Below, piece after piece: positions 11,409-22,199 of a stretch of DNA of 64,000 nt. The stretch covers positions 26,001-90,000 of the forward strand of contig JAQGDQ010000828.1 of the NCBI GenBank assembly GCA_030141605.1, read 5' to 3'. The position numbers and the translations under genes are program-made. The notes under the pieces are model-generated. The model was given only the letters and a program-made list of their open reading frames with translations, was not told where the DNA came from and did not search any database. How positions within the stretch are numbered: the stretch's first letter is position 1; every line of letters begins with the position of its first letter. This stretch comes from Tubiluchus corallicola (Eukaryota > Priapulida > Priapulimorpha > Priapulimorphida > Tubiluchidae).

Positions 11409-11485
11409 ATGGATAAGACGACGTTATTATTGATTTTTGCGTTGTTCTTTGTAAAGTTATCGGATAGTTACACAGGAAGCTGGTG
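11409..11485 (+). CDS. Probable first exon encoding a signal peptide, rest of gene not found
   Basis: ATG at 11409 opens MDKTTLLLIFALFFVKLSDS then YTGSW, a classical secretion signal: Lys at residue 3, about a dozen hydrophobic residues and small residues at a likely cleavage point after SDS. The exon ends TGGTG/GTAGGT, a plausible donor leaving phase 2. A continuation hits a stop at once (TGG TGG TAG), consistent with splicing. No downstream exon in phase 2 could be identified confidently, and the EGF gene at 23.7 kb has its own signal exon and uses phase 1. It could be a chance hydrophobic ORF. Confidence 0.4.
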
Positions 11486-11499
11486 GTAGGTTAACAAAA

Positions 11500-13400
11500 T
11501 TAAAACTTTTTAAAAACATTGAAGCTGGCTTGGCTGATACTTCTTAGTCCTGAAAGTTTATTAATGCAGGATTTTTATTTTAGAGGCAATGAAGATCAAT
11601 AAAGGCTGATTTTAAATTTATAATTTGCCTGAATAGGAATTTTTAAAGGGCTATGATATATATATATATATCGTGGTTCCTTAAAAATTTCTATTCAGGC
11701 AAATTTTAAAATTTAAATATATATATATAAGGGTAACGAACTGCAGTGAATCAGAGCAGTGAAATTTATTATACGTATATAGGAAAAAGAGTGATATATA
11801 TATATATATGTATGTATGTATACATATGCAACTGCTTGAGAATGCATATTAGAAGATGATGTTATTGTGACTAAACAAAAAAGCAAACAATCTTTATTGT
11901 AGCTCTTGGTACAGTTTTATCTACGTTATTAAATCACTACATTACTACTAATCACTAATTACTTACTCGAATTGCTTAACCTTAAATTCTTTTATTTTTT
12001 ATTACTCTGATGACTGTCTTTTTGCATAATATAAAAAAGGCTAAAATTACAGGCACGAAATATCGAAAATTAGACTTACATAGTTTACATATGACAACTA
12101 CTAATGATATATACTAATGATTGCTTATTATATTTATTATTTTGCCATGCAACCATTTTTGTTTTATACAGGTGTATAATACTATAATTAGAATTTTACA
12201 AATAGTATTGTTTTTGTAAATTTTTCTTCATAATACAAATTCCGTATAAGGTCGTGACTTCGGACCAATAATAACACTGCAAACAAAAGCAGACATCGTG
12301 TATTTAACACGAGCCGTCATTGGAGGTTGTGTAAATACGCTACGGACATTTAATTAAATATTCTATTAATTAAGCCATGGAAACAGCACACAGTCGCATA
12401 CAACATAATTTATTATAAACTCCTAACCATTAACTGGCGATTATAAAGGGGCGACAGCCCATTTTATTTTGTTTATTTGATATCTGGCCATTTTTGAAAC
12501 TTTACGGTTCTGGAAAAATCAAACTGCATGGATATCAATAATTACATAAAAGACAAATTAAAATTTAGGCCAAAGTCAATTCAAACTATTTTTCTACTAA
12601 GTAAACAAATATCGAGAATTTCGTAAGTTTATAGAAAATATTTCAAGACCTATAAGCGAATTCAGTAGGACGTTCAGATGTAGGCTTAGTATTCTAGTTT
12701 ACTTATAGATTTTGCAAAGTTTACTTCAAGCTACGTAAAATACATCACGATTAAAAAATATTCAAGACGGGTGCATGCGGGCGGGTCAAAGGGTGGCTCC
12801 CTCTAATTTCGTTAGCCCACGGGCCCAAAAAGGCCATAATCCGGTTCTGGACCTAATAATTATAGAAATAATCATTTAGCTTTGAAGGAAAAAATAAAAA
12901 ATGTTTCAGTTTTTCAACATGATACACAAAAGCTGACACTGTCTTAACGAATATATGGAAACGTCTAAGCCCGCTAATATCAAGGTGTCAACGTCTCAGT
13001 AGGACTGACCACTTGACCCGTGTATTTTCCATTCTTGTTGAAAAATGTAAATTTGATGTGCCATTGTTAACTCTCAAATTTGTTGTCGGCGCTTAAATAA
13101 TTTTGACACCCCATTCCTTCTGTTCTCACACAGCTCACACATACATCACACTAACATCACATTTACATCACACATACATTACAGGTATTATTTGTATTCG
13201 TTCATGCAATTTTGACACCCCGTTCCTTCTGTTCTCAGACAGCTCACACAAACTCTTTCACTAATAAAACTAATTCCAAAATTATTATGTTTTTTATAAA
13301 GTAAATTTACAGGCTAGTTGCCGGAGGCTGAAGCAATTGTCTGTTTTCGTTTTCTCCCTATAGGCCTAAACCCAACTCCATTCTGACTTTATTATGAATG
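11500..13400. other. No recognisable gene; AT microsatellites
   Basis: AT-rich, with several (TA)n runs (about 11655-11670, 11718-11728, 11794-11810). Around 11625-11710 the strings GAATAGGAATTTTTAAAGG and TTAAAAATTTCTATTCAGGC are inverted copies flanking a TA run, a small foldback structure. No coding evidence. Confidence 0.5.
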
Positions 13401-13405
13401 ATTAT

Positions 13406-13575
13406 GCAAGCCTGTGCAATTATTAACGTCATTCAGCACAGAGCAACGCTTGCTTGGCGTGGTTGCAAGCCTGCGCAATTATTAACGTCATTCAGCACAG
13501 AGCAACGCTTGCTAGGCGTGGTTGCAAGCCTGTGCAATTATTAACGTCATTCAGCATAGAGCAACGCTACTTCGT
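13406..13575. repeat. 59-bp tandem repeat, about 2.8 copies
   Basis: Units begin GCAAGCCTGTGCAATTATTA and contain AACGTCATTCAGCA and CAACGCTTGCT. The third unit decays at GCATAGAGCAACGCTACTTC. Flanks are AT-rich without genes. Confidence 0.9.
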
Positions 13576-14132
13576 TAGTTGCAAATTAAAGGGTAAGAGA
13601 AATAAACGTCCATCTGTAGACGTTGCAGTGGACGCAATAACTTCGTCTGAGCAGATAAAATCAAGTGATACTACACTCTGTGTTGTAGAATTAATTTGAA
13701 CAATAAAACTTAAAACTCTATTCGATAATAAACTTAATTTTGGATGGCGAGAGCGTGCAACTATAGGTGCAACAATAAAATATAGAAGAAACTGGGCTAC
13801 TGCACCAATAAGAGTTTTAATTCAAATCTTTCATTATTATTAACACCATTTATATTAGAAGACTCGTGAATGGTCTAAAATGGTTGTGTTCAGTTCCAAG
13901 TTTCTACTGCTGTTCTACTTAAATGGCAATATTTAAGTTCTATTTTAAGTAAAAGCGTGAAAAAGTATCGACTAAAGGCTTGACAAGCTAATAGGGCTGT
14001 CTAACATGTAAGCATGATAGGTGGGTTACACAATACACGTTATCATACAGCAAGTCAAGTAATGGAAATTCTTGGCAAGATTATCTTACACACAAACGAT
14101 GGATCCCCCGTAAGATGCATTTATAGACTGCT

Positions 14133-14937
14133 TGTGAAAGTCATGTTTAAGGTTGTAGTTGAACACTTTGTAGAAAACGAATAAAACACTATACTACATA
14201 TTTGCACAAAACTGAAAAGCGTTTATTAGACTAGATACACATATGTAGAATGACTGCTACACTGAACACTGAGAACAAGAGTGTCCTGCACTGAACACTG
14301 AGAGTTAGACAGTAAGTAACATAAGTATCACGACTGCTGCACTGCATTGAGAGTGTGAGTTACATGAGTATCACGACTGCTGCACTGCATTGAGAGTGTG
14401 AGTTACATGAGTATCACGACTGCACTGCATTGAGAGTGTGAGTTACATGAGTATCACGACTGCACTGCACTGAGAGTGTGAGTCACATGAGTATCACGAC
14501 TGCGCTGCATTGAGAGTGTGAGTTACATGAGTATCACGACTGCGCTGCATTGAGAGTGTGAGTTACATGAGTATCACGACTGCACTGCACTGAGAGTGTG
14601 AGTCACATGAGTATCACGACTGCGCTGCATTGAGAGTGTGAGTCACATGAGTATCACGACTGCGCTGCATTGAGAGTGTGAGTCACATGAGTATCACGAC
14701 TGCGCTGCATTGAGAGTTAGACAGTGACTTGAAGTAGAATCAAGTCAGTACATAGGTATGGGAAATTAAGCAAACTTGGCTTCACAAAAACCATTACTGT
14801 AAAATATGGAGAGATCCAGTGAGTATGCATATTCACTGGACCGAACAATTATACTAGGGGTGAGTTTAGCTAGTAAAATGTAAAGGGATTAGTTAATAGA
14901 TGGCAGCACCTAAAAATATACAGTTACAATTTCCACA
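14133..14937 (-). mobile_element. Solo LTR with 5-bp target duplication, expanded by an internal minisatellite
   Basis: On the plus strand the element begins TGTGAAAGTC and ends ATTTCCACA; it is the reverse orientation of the LTR at 34884. Flanking 5-mers are identical: CTGCT at 14128-14132 and 14938-14942. In the minus sense it carries the family blocks GGTGCTGCCATCTAT, the GCATATTCACTGG palindrome region, GTGCAGGACACT and the terminal GTGTTTTATTCG region. It is 805 bp against about 391-437 bp for the two relatives, the excess being mainly the 40-bp array at 14322-14716. No internal retrotransposon sequence adjoins, so it is a solo LTR left by LTR-LTR recombination. Confidence 0.88.
14322..14716. 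repeat. 40-bp minisatellite inside the solo LTR
   Basis: About 9.5 units of 40 bp run on the pattern GAGTATCACGACTGC..TGCATTGAGAGTGTGAGT.ACAT; the first two units have three extra bases (TGC). The unit derives from the LTR's own sequence: the single-copy equivalent GTAGCACGACTGCAGGTCAC lies in the sister LTR near 21521. This is a local expansion after or during insertion. Confidence 0.92.
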
Positions 14938-15334
14938 CTGCTGATTGCAGCTGAGCGGTCAAAATTGGCTGTTTCTCTACTTCTTTAGTCAGTTATCCAA
15001 TATTATTAATGGCTAAATTAGTCACAAGTCAATGTAAATTCTTGCAGTTATAAGAAAACACATATCTGCAACTGCTTGGTAAAGTCATTTGAATGTAAGA
15101 AACAAGGCTGTAGGCCCTAATCTGTTGTAAAATCCAATAAAAATCTTTAAAACCAAACATTCAGTTTTAAAAACTTTTCATAAGGGTGTTTCTAATATGC
15201 TTATTTCAGTTGTACTAAGACTTTACAACTCTCTGTGCGCAAGCCCAATTCTGCTAGTGAACTTGGAAGCAACTAATAACTAGCATTTCAAACAAACTGG
15301 CAAAAGTAAATTAACGTGCAACGTATGTGTGCCT

Positions 15335-15400
15335 AACATGTAACAAAGCGTTCGCTTTCCGTCTAGGAGGTCGTGAGTTCGATACAGTAGTTTTTTGCTA
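15335..15400 (+). repeat. tRNA-like SINE fragment (box B)
   Basis: GGAGGTCGTGAGTTCGATAC resembles the T-arm/box B of a tRNA-derived SINE, preceded by an anticodon-arm-like GCGTTCGCTTTCCGTC. Box A is not evident. Low-level evidence. Confidence 0.3.
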
Positions 15401-15943
15401 ATAGATATCAATTAATTAACTTATTAATTGCCGACTACGAGAGCTTAGGCCTGGTGGAAACGGTAGTGATGAATCGTAGATCAACATTGAACCACGAAAT
15501 ATGCGTTGAAGTAAATCTTTTCTCTCATGTTCTCTAGCACGGAATAAGCCTATATGTTTATTTCACTACAAGTGTGACTAATGACCACTTATCTCGCTCG
15601 TTCGCTTGAATAACAGTAATTCCGTTTGGTAACTGCAGGCGTGACCAGTTCAAGAATACGTTATTGAACAAATTGTTAACAGGTTACAGGTTATTCTACG
15701 TCAATAACGAATGATTTCAAGTACAGTAATTTCATACAATCAATAGTTCACAAATTTAGAATATAGTTCCAAATAATGTAACTTAGTTTTCAATATTGGA
15801 ACCAAATTTCAGTTCTTATACAAATGCAATCACAGTTTACCTTGCTTCCTTCACTCAGTGACAGATTTGATCATTTTAACAAAGTTTATCTCAATGGCAC
15901 GTCATAATAACATGTAATAAACAACTTAACTGTCGACAGGCCA

Positions 15944-16097
15944 ATGAAGTCGCACATTGGCCTAGTCTGAATTCGGTACTGAGCTAGATTTATAGGAGTG
16001 ATTGCTTGGGTAAACTGGCGACAGGCCAATGAAGTCGCACATTGGCCTAGTCTGAATTCGGTACTGAGCTAGATTTATAGGAGTGATTGCTTGGGTA
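15944..16097. repeat. 75-bp direct repeat, two copies, abutting the next array
   Basis: Two nearly identical 75-bp units start CGACAGGCCAATGAAGTCGC and end GATTGCTTGGGTAA. The second runs straight into the 82-bp array, sharing the GGGTAACTACAAGG boundary. Confidence 0.92.
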
Positions 16098-17390
16098 ACT
16101 ACAAGGAACTCCCTTGCTGCTTCCTTACAATGTTCCATGTTCCAAGCTCCACGCTAACTTCTCCCATCTCTCCGGGGTAACTACAAGGAACTCCCTTGCT
16201 GCTTCCTTACAATGTTCCATGTTCCAGGCTTCATGCTAACTTCTCCCATCTCTCCGGGATAACTACAAGGAACTCCCTTGCTTCCTTACAATGTTCCATG
16301 TTCCAGGCTTCATGCTAACTTCTCCCATCTCTCCGGGATAACTACAAGGAACTCCCTTGCTGCTTCCTTACAATGTTCCATGTTCCAGGCTTCATGCTAA
16401 CTTCTCCCATCTCTCCGGGGTAACTACAAGGAACTCCCTTGCTGCTTCCTTACAATGTTCCATGTTCCAGGCTTCATGCTAACTTCTCCCATCTCTCCGG
16501 GGTAACTACAAGGAACTCCCTTGCTGCTTCCTTACAATGTTCCATGTTCCAGGCTCCACGCTAACTTCTCCCATCTCTCCGGGGTAACTACAAGGAACTC
16601 CCTTGCTGCTTCCTTACAATGTTCCATGTTCCAGGCTCCACGCTAACTTCTCCCATCTCTCCGGGGTAACTACAAGGAACTCCCTTGCTGCTTCCTTACA
16701 ATGTTCCATGTTCCAAGCTCCACGCTAACTTCTCCCATCTCTCCGGGGTAACTACAAGGATTCTTGCTGCTTCTTACAATGTTCCATGTTCCAGGCTTCA
16801 TGCTAACTTCTCCCATCTCTCCGGGGTAACTACAAGGAACTCCCTTGCTGCTTCCTTACAATGTTCCATGTTCCAGGCTTCATGCTAACTTCTCCCATCT
16901 CTCCGGGGTAATTACAAGGAACTCCCTTGCTGCTTCCTTACAATGTTCCATGTTCCAGGCTTCATGCTAACTTCTCCCATCTCTCCGGGGTAACTACAAG
17001 GAACTCCCTTGCTGCTTCCTTACAATGTTCCATGTTCCAAGCTCCATGCTAACTTCTCCCATCTCTCCGGGGTAACACAAGGACCCTTGCTGCTTACAAT
17101 GTTCCATGTTCCAGGCTCCACGCTAACTTCTCCCATCTCTCCGGGGTAACTACAAGGAACTCCCTTGCTGCTTCCTTACAATGTTCCATGTTCCAGGCTT
17201 CATGCTAACTTCTCCCATCTCTCCGGGGTAACTACAAGGAACTCCCTTGCTGCTTCCTTACAATGTTCCATGTTCCAAGCTCCATGCTAACTTCTCCCAT
17301 CTCTCCGGGGTAACTACAAGGAACTCCCTTGCTGCTTCCTTACAATGTTCCATGTTCCAAGCTCCATGCTAACTTCTCCCATCTCTCCGA
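16094..17390. repeat. 82-bp minisatellite, about 16 copies
   Basis: The unit contains GGTAACTACAAGGAACTCCC, TTGCTGCTTCCTTACAATG and TTCTCCCATCTCTCCGG. Two subtypes alternate (CAGGCTTCATGC and CAAGCTCCACGC/CAGGCTCCACGC), and a few units carry small deletions (16770, 17072). Open frames through it are short and repeat-derived. Confidence 0.97.
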
Positions 17391-17400
17391 TCTTTGAGGG

Positions 17401-17584
17401 CTGCTAACGGTGATCCGCACGCACATGTGACTACAACATGACAGACTGACTGACTGACCAGCTGCTAACGGTGATCCGCACGCACACGTGACTACAACAT
17501 GACAGACTGACTGACTGACCAGCTGCTAACGGTGATCCGCACGCACATGTGACTACAACATGACAGACTGACTGACTGACTGAC
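17401..17584. repeat. 61-bp tandem repeat, three copies
   Basis: Units start CTGCTAACGGTGATCCGCAC and end GACAGACTGACTGACTGACC. It directly follows the 82-bp array, separated by about 10 bp. No coding role seen. Confidence 0.94.
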
Positions 17585-17599
17585 CATGAATCACCGTTG

Positions 17600-18890
17600 T
17601 CCTCCAGTTTTTGTTGTCTTTTAATCACTTGACAAAGTTCACTCGATGGTGCTATACTGGTGTAACAATTGGTCCTCCTACAGAGTCACCCCAACCCCAG
17701 CTGATCTTTCATGGGGTAAACTATTATACTCATAATTTCAATAGCTCATTATTGTAGAACTGTTCAACTATCAGTTCCTCCGTCACGTGATCAAGTTGTG
17801 GTTGCTCTTTGTACAATTACTCCACATTTTATGTGGATCCCCCCCCCATGACCCTAACAGCAGTTCAGAGCAACTCAGAAAATATATCACTGTCACAGTC
17901 CTCTAGCAGTGACATCTCTTCCAGTACACTAATGAACTTTTAATATCTTTCACACGCGCTGCATCGTTTAAGCACCTAGCGATGTACTATTTAGTATATC
18001 TCTGGAGGATCATTACCCTAGTGACATTAACAACATCGTATATGTAAAGAAGCTAGCTGAAATGCCAGTTATAGTGAGAATATGATGAACAAGCTATGAT
18101 GAATAATGGTTTTCTTACTCGTTATATTATTCTTCCATTTTTGATTGTAATTCATTAATTATTCATTTCGTGAATAATTGTTAATTTTAAAGATAAAACG
18201 TAACACTTGGCGTTGCTTAAGTTCAGTCGGCAGGCATATGCAGTGAGCTCAGCAGTTTGCCTGAAATTTGCTCACTTTAACATGCATTATTTACTTAAAG
18301 CAAAATCGAACCCATTCTTAAATTGTAGGTCAAAATAATCTACTCTTTAAAATATTGAAAGGAAACATACTATAGAGAAAATATCCCTATTACTAATAAA
18401 ATACTTACATTTAATTTTTACCTACTTAGTGGTCTGCAACAGCCTAAACTCACAGCTAAAATTTCTCCAGGGAGGGGAACGTAACTGCCACGAAAACGCC
18501 ACTTACTTTCAGTTCGTCAAACATGCCGAGAACTCTGTGTGAAAAACTTAATTAAATTCCAGAAAGAAACAAGCCAGCAAATTTTGAAGTACATTGTTTA
18601 TCAATAAACGTAACAAACCGAATGCAACAATGGTAAAAGGGATGTATTCCAAATTGATGACTAAAGATCAAATTATTGCCTCAGCCAGAAACCAGGTTAG
18701 TTACCCAGCCCTACTTAAGAGGACACCTCACAATTATTGATCCGATTACATAAATTGCAATATGTATAATATATGTATTGTAATAGATTATATATGATAT
18801 ATGTATATATATATTGGTTTTTGTTAATTTTAATTACAAAGCTGTGTAATTACAAGAGTATGGAAGACAGGTAGTCACAGTTACGTGCAA
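17600..18890. other. No recognisable gene
   Basis: AT-rich and without convincing exons or repeats, except a short poly-C tract at about 17841 and (TA)n sequence near 18780-18815. Confidence 0.5.
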
Positions 18891-18919
18891 TCAACTGCAT
18901 AGTAAAAAAATTTTAATTA

Positions 18920-19030
18920 CACCTGGGGAGAGAGAGGGAGGAAAAGAAAGAGATAAATAGAGAGAGAGCAGACGAAGGAAAAGAGAGAGAAAAGAGAGAG
19001 GGAGAGAGAGAGAGGAAGGGAGGGAGCAGG
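18920..19030. repeat. (GA)n-rich low-complexity tract
   Basis: A GA/GGA-rich purine run; the complementary frame gives a Ser/Leu-rich string typical of microsatellites. It lies 200 bp beyond the 3' end of the fucosyltransferase. Confidence 0.9.
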
Positions 19031-19215
19031 GAAAGAAAGACATTAAGGTAAAGCAAGTGGAGGATAAGGAGAAGGAACAGGAACAGGGATCACAGTATAA
19101 GTTACAAAACTTTGACGTAGCAAATGTATAAAATGCGCCTACAGGCATGCGACCCACTTGCTAGTTAAAATCTGGCTCCCAAAACTAGATAACAGTTATC
19201 ATGGTCCCACGGGAT

Positions 19216-19430
19216 TTTGTGCCTATTTGCAATTTCCTTGCTTTACCCACCAGTCTTGAATGTCGTACGTTTTTGCTGGTTCTCTGGGATTATGCAATTT
19301 CCTTGCTTTACCCACCAGTCTTGTATGTCGTACGTTTTTGCTGGTTCTCTGGCTGGTTCTCTGGGATTATGCAATTTCCTTGCTTTACCCACCAGTCTTG
19401 AATGTCGTACGTTTTTGCTGGTTCTCTGAG
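19216..19430. repeat. 65-bp tandem repeat over the fucosyltransferase 3' coding end (3 copies)
   Basis: Units carry GCAATTTCCTTGCTTTACCC, ACCAGTCTTGAATGTCGTAC and TTTTTGCTGGTTCTCTGG. Spacings are 65 and 77 bp (a 12-bp GGCTGGTTCTCT duplication in the second). Neither is a multiple of three, so the expansion shifts the C-terminal frame. Confidence 0.94.
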
Positions 19431-20676
19431 ATTATTCAGTTTTTCGCACAAATGACAGAAGCTCAGGTTTGGGTGTCTTTTTATATAATATTTCTGTTTC
19501 CAAGAAAAATACTGCGAGTAAGCCGTGTCGTTTTTATCCAAATACAAAAGGTACTCAGCAAGTTGTTTTGGTGAATCAAAATCTGCTGCATTAATTACTG
19601 AATGTGGGGGACTTTGCATCGTGTAATTTGCACTGCCTCTCACCACAGGAATTACATCACTTGATTCTAGTCTGCTAAACAACTTCTCTGTAACGTAGTC
19701 ACGACAGAAAGAGTTTTCAAATGACAAGTAAAACTTGTAATCTCGTTTAGCATGAAATTGCAATAAGAATCCGCGCATGTTAGGTTTCCGCATTTTCCAT
19801 ATATGTCAACAGAGATGTATTTCTGCAAATGTTTGGCGTACTCCATACGACCAGTATAATCGGTGTCGCAGTTACTTACAAACCAAGCCACTAGTTTTGT
19901 CTTTCCTTTAGCGTAATTTTTGACAGTCTTATCACGGGGTGGAGGACGTAAGACAACTTCTCCATGCACGCGAGGAATATCAGAATCGAGACGGTAAGTC
20001 ATCGTCCAGTTAAAAAAGTTATTCATGTGTGATAAATTCGGATTTTTTCCAAACGTGTGTAACATTCTGATTGGCGTTTCGATTAAAAAGAAAATCCATC
20101 TTTGTCCAGGTGCCCGGTAAACTGGGAATTCAGCAATGGCGCTTGATGATGAATTTCTCATGTGTACAATAACCGCATGGCTTTCATTAAACCGAGATCT
20201 GTCATTTGTTGTCTCACAATTTCTGCCCAGCTTGTGGCAGATTTCGAAAGGCTTACTTCCTTTTCCAAAGGCAAAAAATTCATATTTGTGGAACTTATTC
20301 CAAAATAAAATTAGTTTCCGCTTGGGTAAAATGGTTGATTGATCAGCACTAGTGGAATTATAGCTTCAACTATTTCTAAGTTTATGTCGAGCTTTCTCAA
20401 TTTCATTAATGGATTATTGGCATTCTTTAACACAAACAATATCACTGCTGTCAAAATGGTCACAAATATTTTTATCTTAGTCACTTTTTTTCTTCCAAGG
20501 AAACGTCTACCCATGCACATCCCACGGGCGAGCCTTCTCAATTTCATTAATTGATTATTCGCATTCTTTAACACAAACAATATCACTGCTGTCAAAATAT
20601 CCACAAATATTTTTATCTTAGTCATTTTTTTTCTTCCAAGGAAACGTTTACGCATGCACATCCCATAGGCGAACAT
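19223..20676 (-). pseudogene. GT10 alpha-(1,3/1,4)-fucosyltransferase-like gene, frameshifted
   Basis: Type II Golgi GDP-fucose transferase fold. In order (minus strand): a signal anchor (KIKIFVTILTAVILFVL, about 20500-20430) present in two tandem copies; a stem; the acceptor-side domain with KLILFWNKFHKYEFF, CHKLGRNCETTNDRSRF, FNESHAVIVHMRN and WIFFLIETPI; then VDIYGKCGNLTC; then the GDP-fucose-binding block FYLSFENSFCRDYVTEKLF near 19715-19660; and the family C-terminus YDIQDWW with GNC. The frame breaks at least twice by single bases: between anchor and stem (about 20345-20365) and at CTAAACGAG (about 19745). At the end a 65-bp unit is tandemly triplicated, so the frame stops at 19308 while the native-looking stop after GNCK lies at 19225-19223. 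It is either a recent pseudogene or a gene with assembly errors. Confidence 0.85.
20391..20668. repeat. Tandem duplication (about 137 bp) of the signal-anchor coding region
   Basis: Two copies of a segment with TCTCAATTTCATTAATGGAT, ACAAACAATATCACTGCTGTC and CTTCCAAGGAAACGT differ at about ten sites. Each encodes M-C-M-x-[KR]-R-FLGRKK-x-TKIKIFV-x-ILTAVILFVLKNANN on the minus strand, so the predicted protein would have two anchor helices. Confidence 0.9.
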
Positions 20677-21341
20677 TTTATACGTCTTTTACCGAAAGTT
20701 CCGAATTGCGCCTTAAGAACCCCCATCCAATAAGTACCTTTAGCAAGCTTATGCATGACTGTGTATCAAGTCAGGGTCTGCCGGAGGCTTTCAAGCATGC
20801 GAAATAACACTGACCCAAAAACGTATGCGAAATAACACTGACCCAAAAACGTCCGTACGGTGAGCGGTTTTACTTCTCATAGTACAAACCAGTTATTTCT
20901 GGCACTCCATAAGTAGGTATCCTGGGACCGATTTTAATTGTATTGTTTATAAACCATCTTCCCGATATCTTTGATCCTGGAAATTGTAAACTTTATGCAA
21001 CATGCAAAAGCCACTGTCTATTAGCTGACGCCATTGAGAAATTTGGATAGATGGTCTGATACCTGACACCATTCAGTTGCATTTCAAACTCACTAGGCTT
21101 CCTTTAAGCTACGGGAATCCACGCCTCCCGTATTTTTAAATGGTTTTCCTTTTGGTACTTAAGATGAATGCAGTGGTTTTGGTATTTTCTGCATATGGTA
21201 AGCAACAATAACGAATATAACTAACATGATTTTCCCATGACCAAGTCCAAAACAGTACCTGCATTGAAAGGGTTCAGCGTTGCTTTGTCCGCAGGTTTTT
21301 GGTGGGTGCCAGTTAGGATAGATCCCATATATGAGTAGATT

Positions 21342-21778
21342 TGTGAAAGTTAGTTATGAAGTTGAAATTGAACTCTTGTAGAAAACAACTAAACACTATA
21401 TTACATGTTTGCACAAAAACTGAAACACTTTTATTACACTACATAGTTATATGTAACATGACTGCTAAACTACACTGAGGACCAGAGTGTCCTGCACTGA
21501 TCACGAAAAATTAGACAGTGTGTAGCACGACTGCAGGTCACCGAGAGCGTGACAGAGAGACAGTGGCTGGAAGTGAATTCCAGCCAGTATATATAGGTAG
21601 AGAACTATGCAAAAACTTGGCTTCACATATCCCATTACAGTAAAAATATGGGAGATCCAGTGAGTTTGCATATTGACTGGACCGAACATTTGTACTAGGG
21701 GTGAATTTAACTAGTAAAATGTTAAAGTGACTAATCAATAGATGGCAGCACCTAAAATATACAGTTACAACTTTCACA
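21342..21778 (-). mobile_element. Solo LTR with 5-bp target duplication AGATT
   Basis: On the plus strand it begins TGTGAAAGTTAG and ends CAACTTTCACA; inverted termini TGTGAAAGTT/AACTTTCACA. AGATT occurs at 21337-21341 and again at 21779-21783. In its own (minus) sense it shows GGTGCTGCCATCTAT near the 5' end, a TATA-like box (CTATATATACTGG), a start-region GTGCAGGACACT and an AATAAAAG polyadenylation signal, in proper U3-R-U5 order. No gag or pol is attached. Confidence 0.9.
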
Positions 21779-21972
21779 AGATTTGTTAAACTGATTTGCA
21801 GCCGCTCGGAGTGAGGCACATTAGTTTTGATTTAAAACAATGTATAAGACCATGCAATTTAACTGGCAGGTTAAATTTTTTGAAGATTTCTTCACTTTTG
21901 TCCCCCCCCCCACGCATTTGCGAAGACATTAAAGACTTGCGAAGATTATAAACTTTTAATCAATTCTTCAAT

Positions 21973-22192
21973 GTTCATTCTATTATGTTTTTCTTTCAAA
22001 GTAATTCTATTATGTTTTTCTTTCAAAGTAATTCTATTATGTTTTTCTTTCTAAGTAATTCTATTATGTTTTTCTTTCAAAGTAATTCTATTATGTTTTT
22101 CTTTCAAAGTAATTCTATTATGTTTTTCTTTCTAAGTAATTCTATTATGTTTTTCTTTCAAAGTAATTCTATTATGTTTTTCTTATCAATTA
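21973..22192. repeat. 27-bp minisatellite, 8 copies
   Basis: The unit is TATTATGTTTTTCTTTC plus AAAGTAATTC (C or T variant in the middle). 27 is a multiple of 3, so a repetitive F/S/N/I frame is open but has no biological look. Confidence 0.95.
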
Positions 22193-22199
22193 TATCATA

